Part shown: one piece after another, positions 17,913 through 26,804 of the stretch
Layout of the letters: each line of letters starts with the position of its first letter
Numbering within the stretch: the first letter of the stretch is position 1
Position numbers and translations under genes: made by a program
Origin: a virus
Virus record (IMG/VR): IMGVR_UViG_3300030419_006746
Span: 1-54,713 of that record
DNA: 54,713 bases
Reading direction: 5' to 3' (one strand)
Notes under the pieces: model-generated
Database searches by the model: none
The model's input: the letters and a program-made list of their open reading frames with translations, nothing else
Told to the model about the DNA's origin: nothing

Positions 17913-18205
17913 AATTTAACCCACGAAATCGCTATATTCTTTTAGGAGATGTTCCAAAGGCATTTGATGACAATGATAACGACATGTCGACCATTCTCTT
18001 GCCAGAAGAGTACACAGTTAAATCGAGCCCATATGGCGTTTACCAAATTCAGCAATATTCAGCTGATTGTACCAAATTAAGCATAGATGATGTTGGAAAA
18101 TTGGTAGTGGTTAATGATTCAATGGTCGAGACGGCCAGTCTAGATCAAGGCGAATTTCTCTTGATTCAAGAGAATCACGTATACGGAGTATTGGGGGCTG
18201 ATTAG
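17909..18205 (+). CDS. GroES-like co-chaperonin
   Basis: 98 aa, the size of GroES. N-R-Y-I-L-L-G-D-V-P at the N-terminus corresponds to the first GroES strand. An acidic flexible stretch ending T-I-L-L-P-E-E-Y stands where GroES has its mobile loop (GIVLP). Then G-K-L-V-V-V-N and G-E-F-L-L-I-Q-E-N-H-V-Y-G-V-L match the last strands (G-E-E-Y-L-I-L-R-E-S-D-I-L-A). Sequence identity is low, as for T4 gp31. It would cap GroEL; a phage GroEL lies at 33.2 kb. Confidence 0.6.
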   Translation: MKFNPRNRYILLGDVPKAFDDNDNDMSTILLPEEYTVKSSPYGVYQIQQYSADCTKLSIDDVGKLVVVNDSMVETASLDQGEFLLIQENHVYGVLGAD

Positions 18206-18910
18206 GTGTTTAAGACGATTAAGACCGTGCAGTTGTTTGATGATGAGATAGGAAAAGTAGAGTATGTTTCCCATATGGGAAGCGACGTAAGCGTTGTTAA
18301 TGCGGCAAGAGTTTCCTTTGGTAAAGAAGTTGAAGAGGTAAGCGATAAAGATAAGAAACTTATTAACTATCTTATCAAGCACCGACATACCTCTACGCTT
18401 GAACACTGCACGGTCACCTTTCGTGTAAAGGTTCCGCTTTTTATTCGCTCGCAGCACCACAGGCACCGCACTTGGTCTTACAATGAGATTAGTCGGAGAT
18501 ATACAGATTTTAATCTAGAGTTTTACGAACCAAAACAATTTAGAAAGCAAAGTGAATCTAATAGACAAGCATCTACCGATTGTTTATTTGATCCACATTT
18601 AGGTGATGCTCTGGGTTTAGCCTCGGAGGTTGTTAAAGAGCATCATGAGACTTCGCTCTATTTTTATGAAAGGCTTTTAGAAGCAGGAGTATGCAGAGAA
18701 CAAGCAAGAGGCGTGCTCCCTCAAAACCTTTACACAGAATATTATGCGACAGCCTCGTTGCTGAATATTTTAAAATTCATCTCATTGAGAATACACGAAG
18801 GTGCTCAATGGGAAATCCAACAACTCGCAAAAGGTATGCTGGACATTGTGTCTGATTTGTACCCTATCACAGTAGAAGCTTTTAAAAAACACAATAATTG
18901 GACACAATAA
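18206..18910 (+). CDS. thyX: Flavin-dependent thymidylate synthase
   Basis: 234 aa, GTG start directly after the upstream stop. The ThyX motif R86-H-R88-T-W-S-Y-N-E-I-S-R-R-Y is intact, preceded by T-S-T-L-E-H and followed later by C-R-E-Q-A-R. It converts dUMP to dTMP with FAD, NADPH and methylene-tetrahydrofolate. With the deaminase and dUTPase here it completes a dTMP route. Confidence 0.9.
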   Translation: MFKTIKTVQLFDDEIGKVEYVSHMGSDVSVVNAARVSFGKEVEEVSDKDKKLINYLIKHRHTSTLEHCTVTFRVKVPLFIRSQHHRHRTWSYNEISRRYTDFNLEFYEPKQFRKQSESNRQASTDCLFDPHLGDALGLASEVVKEHHETSLYFYERLLEAGVCREQARGVLPQNLYTEYYATASLLNILKFISLRIHEGAQWEIQQLAKGMLDIVSDLYPITVEAFKKHNNWTQ

Positions 18911-18968
18911 TTATTAAAATTATAACTTTAATATCACTACTTACAAGGGTAAAAAAGGAAATTTAATT

Positions 18969-19559
18969 ATGAATTCATTGATAGTAACTTTGTGTATGTG
19001 CTTGCCATCACAGCAACCACACTATAATTATTCTGATTTAATTGTTGAAGCATATAAATGCTCAAATGCGAAAAAAGAAAAAATCAATCCAGAGGTGATT
19101 GCAACGTTGTCCTCTATCGAAAATGACTTTTTTCTAAAACATAACATTCCCATCGAATTAAGAGGAATGTTGCTAGCAGCTGCTTGTAATGAAAGCGGCT
19201 ATAATCCAGCAGCAAGGGGCGACTGGCGCGTTGGGAAAAATGGCAAGAAATTTCCTATGGCGAAGGGGATTTTACAATTTTGGCCTTGGGCTGAAAGGAA
19301 ATATAAATTTACTCGCGGCGATTATAAATTATCAGCTCATTTCTGGATGACCCACATTGTTAAGCAAAGAAAAAGAGATCGTTGCCCTGGCTTTTTTTCT
19401 GAATTAAAAAAGTGGGTTGGAGCGTGGACTCAAGCTATAAGAGCAAAGGCCACAAAAAAGAACAGATATCACTGCTATAGTGGAAATCAGCACTATACAC
19501 GTTTGAAAAAATGGCACAAACGAATTGATTCTAGAAATGACGACACGTCAAATAAGTAA
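18969..19559 (+). CDS. SLT-type lytic transglycosylase
   Basis: 196 aa. A short hydrophobic N-terminus (M-N-S-L-I-V-T-L-C-M-C-L) is a possible signal or lipoprotein-like segment. The catalytic helix A-A-A-C-N-E-S-G-Y-N-P carries the single Glu of SLT enzymes, followed by A-K-G-I-L-Q-F-W. It would cleave peptidoglycan glycan chains at entry or lysis. The 3' end overlaps the next gene by 23 bases in another frame. Confidence 0.65.
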   Translation: MNSLIVTLCMCLPSQQPHYNYSDLIVEAYKCSNAKKEKINPEVIATLSSIENDFFLKHNIPIELRGMLLAAACNESGYNPAARGDWRVGKNGKKFPMAKGILQFWPWAERKYKFTRGDYKLSAHFWMTHIVKQRKRDRCPGFFSELKKWVGAWTQAIRAKATKKNRYHCYSGNQHYTRLKKWHKRIDSRNDDTSNK

Positions 19560-20220
19560 GGTTACATTTGGTTCGAATCTAGCTGCATTGCAGTTTGCTT
19601 ATCAAAACAATACTCATATTATTTTAAATAAACCTAATTTTCCCCACGTCTTTGAACCAGAATATGTTCATCGTGCGTGGGGCCTCTTATATACCAAATT
19701 AATGTTAGACGGTCGCACAATTGGTGGTGATACTGTTAAGATGACCAAAATAACAGAAGAGGAGATAATTGTTGTTTGCGAAAGCAATGTTGTAAATCGA
19801 TTTGAGTATGATTTGTTGTTTGTATTTGATGACAACAATGTCATAGGTCTTCCTGATGTTGTAGAAAAAAACAACACACATAAGGTAATAGACATTCTAA
19901 AAGTAAAAGCGTTAGTGGCGTATGATATAAAAACTGTTATTAAAACTGACGATGAGCTTGTAAATGAGCTATATGTTATGAGACCTTATTCAAGTAGTCC
20001 TATTGAGATTTACTCTGTGTCAACATTGGACGAAAAACAGTTGCAAAACTTTGATTATTCTGATACAATGGTTAGGTTCAAGAGTGAAGATTTGCTTAAA
20101 CAGCACGGCTTTGTCGGCTTTCACAAAAATAGAAGTAAAATCACTTTAGAGACAGTTGAGCGCATAGTTCAGAAAAATATGGATAAATACGAAGAAACAG
20201 ACAAAATAAAGTTTATATGA
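19537..20220 (+). CDS. Hypothetical protein upstream of nucleotidyltransferase
   Basis: 227 aa from the ATG M-T-T-R-Q-I-S (an upstream in-frame TTG is possible). Mixed alpha/beta composition with G-G-D-T-V-K and Y-D-L-L-F-V-F-D-D; no catalytic motif recognised. It overlaps the transglycosylase gene at its 5' end and the nucleotidyltransferase-like gene by ATGA at its 3' end, so it belongs to the same translational unit as the two following enzymes. Function unknown. Confidence 0.6.
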   Translation: MTTRQISKVTFGSNLAALQFAYQNNTHIILNKPNFPHVFEPEYVHRAWGLLYTKLMLDGRTIGGDTVKMTKITEEEIIVVCESNVVNRFEYDLLFVFDDNNVIGLPDVVEKNNTHKVIDILKVKALVAYDIKTVIKTDDELVNELYVMRPYSSSPIEIYSVSTLDEKQLQNFDYSDTMVRFKSEDLLKQHGFVGFHKNRSKITLETVERIVQKNMDKYEETDKIKFI

Positions 20221-21131
20221 AATTATTACCAGAGAAAGTAAAAAACCAGCAACAGTTTAATCTTGCCGGCATTATACCTGTTGCCGGTCAGCCATTAGAT
20301 TTTAATTTTCCATGGCACGATTGCCTTGCTCCAATTGGCCAAAATTATCTTGCAATTGAAAAAGCCGTGTATGATTGCGCAATTGCCGGTTGTAATTCTA
20401 TTTGGATTGTATGTCCGCAACAAATGCAGCCTTTAATTCGTCATAGACTTGGCGATTGGATTTTAGACCCAGTTAAATATATTACTGGTGCTAAATTTGG
20501 AAACTTTCCTCGTACATATGAAATACCAATATACTACGCTCCAATGCTTCCGAAAGATGTTGACAGAAGGGACTGTTTGGCGTGGAGTATAATTACAGGA
20601 GCACAATATTCCTGGTTCGTTGGGACCAAGATATCTAGATTTACAGCTCCTGATCGATATTTTGTATCATTTCCATATGGAATGTTTTCAGCGTGGTGGA
20701 TGCAAGACGAGCGCGCAAGAATACGTTCTGATGTCCCATTTCACGCAATATATGACAATAAAAGCTACAAAGACGGTCTTTGGTTACCTTTTACTTTTGG
20801 GCCTGAAGACTTTATAACTTGCCGAAATCACTTCCGAAAACACGAAGCAACAGGCCACGATGCAGAAGGTAATAAGTTGGGGCCGAAAGAAAGATATACA
20901 GGCAGATATTTTACTCACGATTTTGTTTTTAGCAAAGTCAATTCAGAAAATGCCGTAACTTGCGAGGTTCCTTGGTATTATGATATTTCAAGTTGGGACG
21001 GATTAAAAAGATGGCTTGGTAGTGATAATAAGCTCGTAAGACCACCCAAATTTTTGTTATCATATAACGAATGGAATCCTTTAGGAATAGATTTAGAGCC
21101 AGAGGAGGAGGGTGATGAAGTTGATGTTTAA
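20217..21131 (+). CDS. Sugar-nucleotidyltransferase-like protein
   Basis: 304 aa. L-A-G-I-I-P-V-A-G-Q-P near residue 17 stands for the nucleotide-binding loop of GlmU/RmlA-type enzymes (A-x-G-x-G-x-R), with C-L-A-P-I-G and A-I-E-K-A-V-Y-D-C-A-I-A-G-C then I-W-I-V matching the next strand-helix-strand. The usual loop arginine is not clear, so activity is uncertain. An acidic tail (EPEEEGDEVDV) overlaps the aminomutase gene. It may act in surface or nucleotide modification. Confidence 0.5.
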   Translation: MKLLPEKVKNQQQFNLAGIIPVAGQPLDFNFPWHDCLAPIGQNYLAIEKAVYDCAIAGCNSIWIVCPQQMQPLIRHRLGDWILDPVKYITGAKFGNFPRTYEIPIYYAPMLPKDVDRRDCLAWSIITGAQYSWFVGTKISRFTAPDRYFVSFPYGMFSAWWMQDERARIRSDVPFHAIYDNKSYKDGLWLPFTFGPEDFITCRNHFRKHEATGHDAEGNKLGPKERYTGRYFTHDFVFSKVNSENAVTCEVPWYYDISSWDGLKRWLGSDNKLVRPPKFLLSYNEWNPLGIDLEPEEEGDEVDV

Positions 21132-22416
21132 AAAAGATGAATTTTGGAAATCTATTCCATTATGGAAAGATATAGACTATGAAACATTTATTGATCATAA
21201 ATGGCAAGATAAGAATGCAATTACAAACCATAAAAAACTCTTGCGCACAATTGAAGAACTGGTAGATAATGATTTTCTAGAGGACGCCAGAAAGGGTTTT
21301 GAAAAGGCACCGATGGCCACTCGAATAACGCCGTATCTTCTTTCTTTAATGGATTGGGACGATCCTGTAAATTGTCCGATAAGAAAACAATTTTTATCTT
21401 TAGAGTCAACACTTCAGCCGGATCACCCAATGCTTAGGTTTGATAGCTTGAACGAACAACAAGACTCACCGGTAAAAGGATTGACACATCGTTATGAAGA
21501 TAAGGTGCTGTTTCTTGCTTTAGATACTTGCCCTGTTTATTGCCGATTCTGCACCCGCGCATATGCCGTTGGCAACGCAACAGCAACAGCAGAGAAAATT
21601 TCTCTTAAAGCCTCTAGATCACGTTGGAAAGAAGTTTTTAGATATTTACAAGAAAATGAAAAAATACAAGACGTTGTGATATCAGGAGGTGACGCTTTTC
21701 GTCTTAAGGCATCTCAAATTAATGAAATTGGGCAAGAGCTTTTAAAGATCGATCATATAAGGCGTTTTCGCTTTGCTACAAAAGGCTTGTCTGTAATGCC
21801 TATGAAGATTTTATCCGATAAACGATGGGCAGAGACAATAGTTAAGTTAGCCGACAAGGCAAGGAAAGAATATAAAGAAGTATGCATTCATACACACTTT
21901 AATCATTCAAATGAAATAACAAAAATCACCAAAGATGCGATGAATTACTTTTTTTTAGAGGGAGTAAAAGTTAGAAATCAATCTGTTTTTCAAAATGGCG
22001 TGAATGATACGTCAGAAAGTATGATAACGCTTGTTAAAGATTTAAGTTATATTAACGCGCAACCATATTACGTTTATGTACATGATTTAACTGGAGGCAC
22101 AGAAGATATGAGAACGTCAGTTAAAAAAGCAATGAATGTTGAAAAACACGTTCGCGGAATAACAGCAGGATTCAACACCCCGCTGTTTGTGGTTGATGCA
22201 CCAGGCGGTGGCGGGAAGCGTGATGTACATTCTTGCGAGTGGTACGATACATACACAGGAATCAGTGTATGGGAAGCTCCCTCTGTCAAGCCTGATCAAA
22301 AGTTTCTTTACTTTGACCCTCTTCATTCACTTGAACCCGGAGCAATTAAAAATTGGCAAAATGAAGAAATGCAAAAAGAAATGATTGATTGCGCGATACA
22401 ACATATTGACTTCTAA
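21115..22416 (+). CDS. kamA: KamA-type radical SAM lysine 2,3-aminomutase family enzyme
   Basis: 433 aa from the ATG placed 5 nt after GGAGGAGGG. The radical SAM cluster motif is C139-P-V-Y-C143-R-F-C146. V-I-S-G-G-D-A follows. The PLP lysine is in V-D361-A-P-G-G-G-G-K368, and V-H-D-L-T-G-G supplies the second substrate-binding aspartate, as in lysine rather than glutamate aminomutases. The reaction would turn L-lysine into beta-lysine; EF-P-modifying EpmB is a relative. It is coupled to a nucleotidyltransferase-like gene. Rare in phages. Confidence 0.8.
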   Translation: MKLMFKKDEFWKSIPLWKDIDYETFIDHKWQDKNAITNHKKLLRTIEELVDNDFLEDARKGFEKAPMATRITPYLLSLMDWDDPVNCPIRKQFLSLESTLQPDHPMLRFDSLNEQQDSPVKGLTHRYEDKVLFLALDTCPVYCRFCTRAYAVGNATATAEKISLKASRSRWKEVFRYLQENEKIQDVVISGGDAFRLKASQINEIGQELLKIDHIRRFRFATKGLSVMPMKILSDKRWAETIVKLADKARKEYKEVCIHTHFNHSNEITKITKDAMNYFFLEGVKVRNQSVFQNGVNDTSESMITLVKDLSYINAQPYYVYVHDLTGGTEDMRTSVKKAMNVEKHVRGITAGFNTPLFVVDAPGGGGKRDVHSCEWYDTYTGISVWEAPSVKPDQKFLYFDPLHSLEPGAIKNWQNEEMQKEMIDCAIQHIDF

Positions 22417-22434
22417 AAAAAACTATATTACACT
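22406..22434 (+). promoter_or_regulatory. Sigma-70-type promoter
   Basis: -35 TTGACT, 17-bp spacer, -10 TACACT. The -35 lies inside the last codons of the aminomutase gene, whose TAA follows. The leader ends TTGGAGTAAAGA, like the two repeated promoters 600-900 bp downstream. Confidence 0.7.
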
Positions 22435-22458
22435 AGTAGAGACTTATTGGAGTAAAGA

Positions 22459-22683
22459 ATGAGCGCACCACGATTTGGAGTGATGTTCTGGATACGAGGT
22501 TTGGAACACAAAGAAAAATGGAAACTTTACCGGTTTATGAGTGCTGTGCCGGGTACGGAACACTTTGGCTTAAAGGATAATCTTCAAAAATGGATTGATA
22601 ACGGCACCATTGATAAAATCGAGCAATACTTCAATAAAGATGAAATGAGAGATGATTTTTTTAAACGCTTGGAGAAAGAATGA
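22459..22683 (+). CDS. Hypothetical small protein
   Basis: 74 aa, Trp/Lys-rich and helical (K-E-K-W-K-L-Y-R-F-M). It is the first gene behind its own promoter and overlaps the first GDLV-family copy by ATGA. No family recognised. Confidence 0.6.
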   Translation: MSAPRFGVMFWIRGLEHKEKWKLYRFMSAVPGTEHFGLKDNLQKWIDNGTIDKIEQYFNKDEMRDDFFKRLEKE

Positions 22684-22874
22684 AACCCGGTGATTTGGTA
22701 AAGTGGCATAGAGATTGGTCACCACCCAGCAATAAAGCTAAAGCGAGTGCTTGTAAAATCGGTGTGGTCCTTGAAAAACCATCCACATTTGCTGCGTATG
22801 AACGAGGTTGGTGGGTTTATTTTCCCCCTCATCGAATGATTCTCTACGAAGAGGATTTGGAGTTATTAAAATGA
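22680..22874 (+). CDS. GDLV-family small protein (MKPGDLV copy 1)
   Basis: 64 aa: M-K-P-G-D-L-V-K-W, then K-I-G-V-V-L, W-W-V-Y-F and a final E-E-D-L-E-L-L. Its first 21 bases are identical to those at 22871, 23044 and 23117. It overlaps the next copy by ATGA. Predicted small beta-barrel; function unknown. Confidence 0.65.
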   Translation: MKPGDLVKWHRDWSPPSNKAKASACKIGVVLEKPSTFAAYERGWWVYFPPHRMILYEEDLELLK

Positions 22875-23047
22875 AACCCGGTGATTTGGTAAAGTTTGCG
22901 AAGACGTTTAATATTTATACTTTCTATCCAGAAAAGATAAATAAAATAGGGATATTTCTTGAAGAGCATAAAGGTGATGTTTGCGTTTTTAGCGAGAATA
23001 AAAAACAATGGTTTGAGTATAACGATGTGGAGGAGTATATAAAATGA
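22871..23047 (+). CDS. GDLV-family small protein (MKPGDLV copy 2)
   Basis: 58 aa. M-K-P-G-D-L-V-K-F, then K-I-G-I-F-L, and a C-terminal Y-N-D-V-E-E-Y-I. A start further upstream in the frame was rejected because the shared 21-base start and ATGA overlap mark this ATG. It ends in ATGA with a truncated copy. Confidence 0.65.
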   Translation: MKPGDLVKFAKTFNIYTFYPEKINKIGIFLEEHKGDVCVFSENKKQWFEYNDVEEYIK

Positions 23048-23064
23048 AACCCGGTGATTTGGTA

Positions 23065-23093
23065 TTGACTTTTAATAAAAACTATATTACATT
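23065..23093 (+). promoter_or_regulatory. Sigma-70-type promoter, repeat copy 1
   Basis: -35 TTGACT, 17-bp spacer, -10 TACATT, part of a perfect 53-bp direct repeat. It drives GDLV copy 4 with a CTGGAG ribosome-binding site. Confidence 0.7.
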
Positions 23094-23117
23094 AATGAAA
23101 ACCAACTGGAGTAAAGA
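23065..23117 (+). repeat. 53-bp direct repeat, copy 1 (promoter plus leader)
   Basis: Identical over its full length to the segment at 23307. It runs from the -35 box through the Shine-Dalgarno to the base before or at the ATG. Confidence 0.9.
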
Positions 23118-23290
23118 TGAAACCCGGTGATTTGGTAATTACTAAATATTCTCTAAAAAATGATAAATATCCAAAATATGCGCTTGTGCTGGGGACTTCT
23201 AAAGGCGCAGGTTTGTGTGAGGTTCTTTTTGCTCATACGAATAAGAGAGGGCACCAATGGATAAGTCGGTTAGTTCTTGTTGATAAGTAA
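23117..23290 (+). CDS. GDLV-family small protein (MKPGDLV copy 4)
   Basis: 57 aa: M-K-P-G-D-L-V-I-T, then Y-A-L-V-L-G, C-E-V-L-F, and a final W-I-S-R-L-V-L-V-D. Complete by comparison with the other copies. It is enclosed by the two copies of the 53-bp promoter repeat. Confidence 0.65.
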   Translation: MKPGDLVITKYSLKNDKYPKYALVLGTSKGAGLCEVLFAHTNKRGHQWISRLVLVDK

Positions 23291-23306
23291 GGCTATTCTT
23301 GTTTCC

Positions 23307-23335
23307 TTGACTTTTAATAAAAACTATATTACATT
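23307..23335 (+). promoter_or_regulatory. Sigma-70-type promoter, repeat copy 2, for dnaE
   Basis: -35 TTGACT, 17-bp spacer, -10 TACATT. It drives the DNA polymerase III alpha gene from a leader with CTGGAG. Confidence 0.75.
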
Positions 23336-23359
23336 AATGAAAACCAACTGGAGTAAAGA
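23307..23359 (+). repeat. 53-bp direct repeat, copy 2 (promoter plus leader)
   Basis: Exact match to the copy at 23065; the flanks differ on both sides, so the repeat unit is the promoter-leader itself. Confidence 0.9.
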
Positions 23360-26300
23360 ATGACTGAAAGAGTAAAAAGCAGTATCCCTTTTGTGGGATT
23401 ACACGCACATACAGGAGTAGGTAGTCCATTTGATGGATTAGGTTATCCGCAGGAGCATTTTGATTTTGCTTACAATAATGGGATGGATGCTCTTGCTATA
23501 ACCGACCACGGAAATCAAAATGCGTTAGCCTATTCGGTTGAAGCAGCCCAGAAAATGATGCAGGAAGGCAAAGATTTCAAGCCTATTTTCGGCGTAGAAG
23601 CCTACTTCCTTCCAAGTATCAATGAATGGCGAGAAGAGTTAGAAAAAGCAAAAGCAGATAAAAAAGCCAAGAAAGCCATTGATAAGTCCTCTTCTGGAAC
23701 AACTATTGAAGATGAAGGCAACAAGCGTGAAGTAAAAAACATTCTTAATCGTCGTAGACATCTGATCCTTTTGGCTCAAAATCAAAAGGGCCTCAATAAT
23801 ATATTTTCTTTGGTCTCCAAATCCTACAGTACTGATAACTTTTATCGTTTTCCAAGAATGGATTACGATATGCTCAAAGAGCACAACGAAGGTGTGATTG
23901 CTGCGTCAGCTTGCCTAGGCGGCGTACTTGCTGGAAACTATTGGGAAAACATAGAAAGTGGCGAAAAAGCAGTATTAACAGCGATGCGCGATACAACTGA
24001 AAATATGGTATCTGTTTTCGGTGATCGTTGGTATGGCGAACTGCAATGGAATAATGTCAAAGAACAACATCACTTAAATAAACTAATAATTCAGGTTTGT
24101 GCTGAATACGGCGTAGAACTTATTTCTACAGCTGATAGTCATTATCCGTCCAGAACAGCTTGGAAAGACAGAGAGCTATATAAACGTTTGGGCTGGCTTG
24201 GTAAAGGTCGTATGCCGACGTGGTTAAGCACAGAGCTTCCAATCGACGTGGAGGAAATTGGCTATGAGCTGTTTCCAAAAAATGGCGAACAAATGTGGGA
24301 GGCATATAAAAAATACTCAAACGACGTTGGCTGTGAATTCAATGACGACCTAGTACGCGATAGTATCGAACGAACACATCATATTGCTCATAATCGTATT
24401 GAACGATTTATGCCTGATAACACAGTGCGTCTTCCAAGTTTTGTCATTCCAGCTGGCCAGACGGCCGATAGAACATTGATTGCGGCGTGTATTGATGGTG
24501 TACGTGATTTAGGATTAAAAGATAATCCAGAATACATTAATCGGTTAAAGGAAGAATTGAGCGTAATAGGCGATAGAGGTTTTAGCAAGTACTTTCTTAC
24601 TATGAAAGCTATAGCAGATAGAGCTACAGATGTTCAGCTAGCAGGAGCTGGTAGAGGTTCAGCTGCTGGCTCTCTCGTTGCATATGCTTTAGGAATCACA
24701 CAAGTTGATCCCATTAAATACAACTTGTTGTTTTCGCGTTTTATGACGAAAGATTCAAAAGAATATCCAGATATTGACTTCGATGTTTCTAATCCAATGC
24801 AGCTAAAAGAAAAGTTGATTGATGAGTGGGGCAAGAACACTGTTGTTCCTATATCTAACTTTAATAAGCTGCAGCTTCGATCTTTGGTCAAAGACATTTC
24901 AAAGTTCTATGACGTTCCGTTTACGGAGGTCAACCCTGTAACTTCTAAAATGATGGCTGAAGCAACGCCAATTGCTAAAAAAATGCACGGCATTAAAGCT
25001 GGTGTATATAATCCGACATTCGAAGAAGTTATGGAATATTCCGATAGCTTAAAAAGATTTTTGTACAAATATCCGAAAATTAAAACACATATCGAAGCAT
25101 TAGTTGGAGAAGTCCGCTCAGTCTCTAGACACGCTGGAGGCGTTGTTATTGGCGAAGATCTAGACAAACATATGCCGCTTATTAATAGCGGCGGCGTAAC
25201 TCAAACGCCTTGGTCAGAAGGACAGCACGTAAGACAACTAGAGCCAATGGGCTTCATTAAGTTCGATATTCTTGGCTTATCCACTCTTAAAATGATTGAG
25301 GGCGCGATTACTCATATTTTGCGCAGACATAAAGGAATTGAAAATCCAACGTTTGAAGACGTTAGAGGATTTTATGATGAATATTTGCATCCAGAAAAAA
25401 TTAATCTCAACGACCAGAAAGTATATAAAAACATATTCTGGAAAGGTAAGTGGGCTGGAATATTTCAATTTGCTGAAATTGGTGCTCAAAAGTTTTGTAA
25501 ACGCGCGAGACCAAAAAACATTATTGATGTAGCAGCTATTACAGCCGTTTACAGGCCTGGCCCATTGAGTGCCAATGTGCATGAAACATTTATTAAAACA
25601 AAAGAAAACCCAAGAGATGTTCATTATGGGCACGATATCGTAAAGGAGATTACAAAAGAAACTTATGGCTTCCTTATCTTCCAAGAACAAATTGCACTTT
25701 TGGCTCACAAGCTAGGCAAAGATTTAAGTCTGGATGAGGGCAATAAGCTTCGTAAACTCTTGACCAAGAAAGGCACAGGAGCGGTAGCCAAGCAGAAAGC
25801 TAAACTAAAAGTTAAGTTTGTCACAGGCTGTATGGAAAAAGGCTTAACAGAAGAATGGGCAGATAAGATGTGGCAGAAGTTTGAATTCTTCTCGGGTTAC
25901 GGCTTTAACAAATCACACGCAGTATCTTATTCGATCATATCTTTCCAGTGTGCCTGGTTGTTTAATTATTATCCAGAGTGCTGGATTGCTGCGTTTCTTG
26001 ATAAAGAACCTGAATCAAGAAAAGAAAAAGCTATCAACATTGCAAAGAAGTTTGGCTTTAAAATAGCCCCAGTTAGTGTCAATACGTCTGGAATTGTTTG
26101 GGAGATTGGCAAAGATGGCAAAACCTTAATTCAGCCGTTATCTTCAATTAAGGGTTTAGGAGATAAAGCAATTGAGCAAATAATCGAACACAGACCGTTT
26201 AACACTGTTGAGGAGTTTCTTTTTAATAAAGAAATTGTATACTCCAAACTAAACAAAAAAGCGATTAATGTGCTCATTAAAGCAGAAGCTTTAAATGACT

Positions 26301-26794
26301 TGATAGATGATAGATTCAACAATTTAAAGCACTTTTGGACAGCGGTCGCAGATAACCGGCCGACAACAAAAAAGAAATTAGCAGCACTTATCGAAGAACA
26401 TAAAGATGTTGAAGACTTTACGCGAGATGAATACATTGAAACAAAAGTTGATATTACTGGCATTTTTCCCTTTAATTTGATAATGTCGGATGATATAATC
26501 AAGCGGCTAGAGTATAACAAGGTCCCAACTATTTCAGAGTGGGACAATGATCTTGGCATTGCTTGGTTTATTCCGCGTGAAATAATTAAGCGTAAAACAG
26601 TAAAGGGTCGCCCATACTATATTGTTAAAACAATTGATAAAAACTCGGCAATGATTAGTATTCGTTGCTGGGGCATTAATCCAGATAAAGATAGAATATT
26701 CATTAACAGGCCTTATATGGCCAAATTAAATTATCAAGAGCAATGGGGATTTTCTACTAGAGGAGGTCTCGGAAATTGGAGATTATTAGGATAA
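23360..26794 (+). CDS. dnaE: DNA polymerase III alpha subunit (family C)
   Basis: 1144 aa, close to E. coli DnaE (1160). The PHP domain opens with G-L-H-A-H-T-G-V-G-S-P-F-D-G-L-G and I-T-D-H-G-N. The polymerase site has G-R-G-S-A-A-G-S-L-V-A-Y and Y-P-D-I-D-F-D, the paired catalytic aspartates. R-H-A-G-G-V-V-I and F-N-K-S-H-A-V-S-Y are typical of the fingers region. A C-terminal HhH/OB part follows. It is the likely replicative polymerase; no sliding clamp or exonuclease subunit gene is visible in the window. Confidence 0.93.
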   Translation: MTERVKSSIPFVGLHAHTGVGSPFDGLGYPQEHFDFAYNNGMDALAITDHGNQNALAYSVEAAQKMMQEGKDFKPIFGVEAYFLPSINEWREELEKAKADKKAKKAIDKSSSGTTIEDEGNKREVKNILNRRRHLILLAQNQKGLNNIFSLVSKSYSTDNFYRFPRMDYDMLKEHNEGVIAASACLGGVLAGNYWENIESGEKAVLTAMRDTTENMVSVFGDRWYGELQWNNVKEQHHLNKLIIQVCAEYGVELISTADSHYPSRTAWKDRELYKRLGWLGKGRMPTWLSTELPIDVEEIGYELFPKNGEQMWEAYKKYSNDVGCEFNDDLVRDSIERTHHIAHNRIERFMPDNTVRLPSFVIPAGQTADRTLIAACIDGVRDLGLKDNPEYINRLKEELSVIGDRGFSKYFLTMKAIADRATDVQLAGAGRGSAAGSLVAYALGITQVDPIKYNLLFSRFMTKDSKEYPDIDFDVSNPMQLKEKLIDEWGKNTVVPISNFNKLQLRSLVKDISKFYDVPFTEVNPVTSKMMAEATPIAKKMHGIKAGVYNPTFEEVMEYSDSLKRFLYKYPKIKTHIEALVGEVRSVSRHAGGVVIGEDLDKHMPLINSGGVTQTPWSEGQHVRQLEPMGFIKFDILGLSTLKMIEGAITHILRRHKGIENPTFEDVRGFYDEYLHPEKINLNDQKVYKNIFWKGKWAGIFQFAEIGAQKFCKRARPKNIIDVAAITAVYRPGPLSANVHETFIKTKENPRDVHYGHDIVKEITKETYGFLIFQEQIALLAHKLGKDLSLDEGNKLRKLLTKKGTGAVAKQKAKLKVKFVTGCMEKGLTEEWADKMWQKFEFFSGYGFNKSHAVSYSIISFQCAWLFNYYPECWIAAFLDKEPESRKEKAINIAKKFGFKIAPVSVNTSGIVWEIGKDGKTLIQPLSSIKGLGDKAIEQIIEHRPFNTVEEFLFNKEIVYSKLNKKAINVLIKAEALNDLIDDRFNNLKHFWTAVADNRPTTKKKLAALIEEHKDVEDFTRDEYIETKVDITGIFPFNLIMSDDIIKRLEYNKVPTISEWDNDLGIAWFIPREIIKRKTVKGRPYYIVKTIDKNSAMISIRCWGINPDKDRIFINRPYMAKLNYQEQWGFSTRGGLGNWRLLG

Positions 26795-26804
26795 AGGAGA
26801 TCAA

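Larger units (their letters stand above)
23044..23130 (+). pseudogene. Truncated GDLV-family copy interrupted by a promoter
   Basis: Only the family start M-K-P-G-D-L-V survives. The sequence then runs directly into TTGACT and a full promoter, giving a 28-residue frame without the rest of the domain. It looks like a remnant of recombination at the shared 21-base start, or a short leader peptide. Confidence 0.55.

Noticed and set aside
23044-23130. Calling the 28-codon frame a functional GDLV protein
   Set aside because: Only seven family residues remain before the promoter sequence; listed as a remnant instead.
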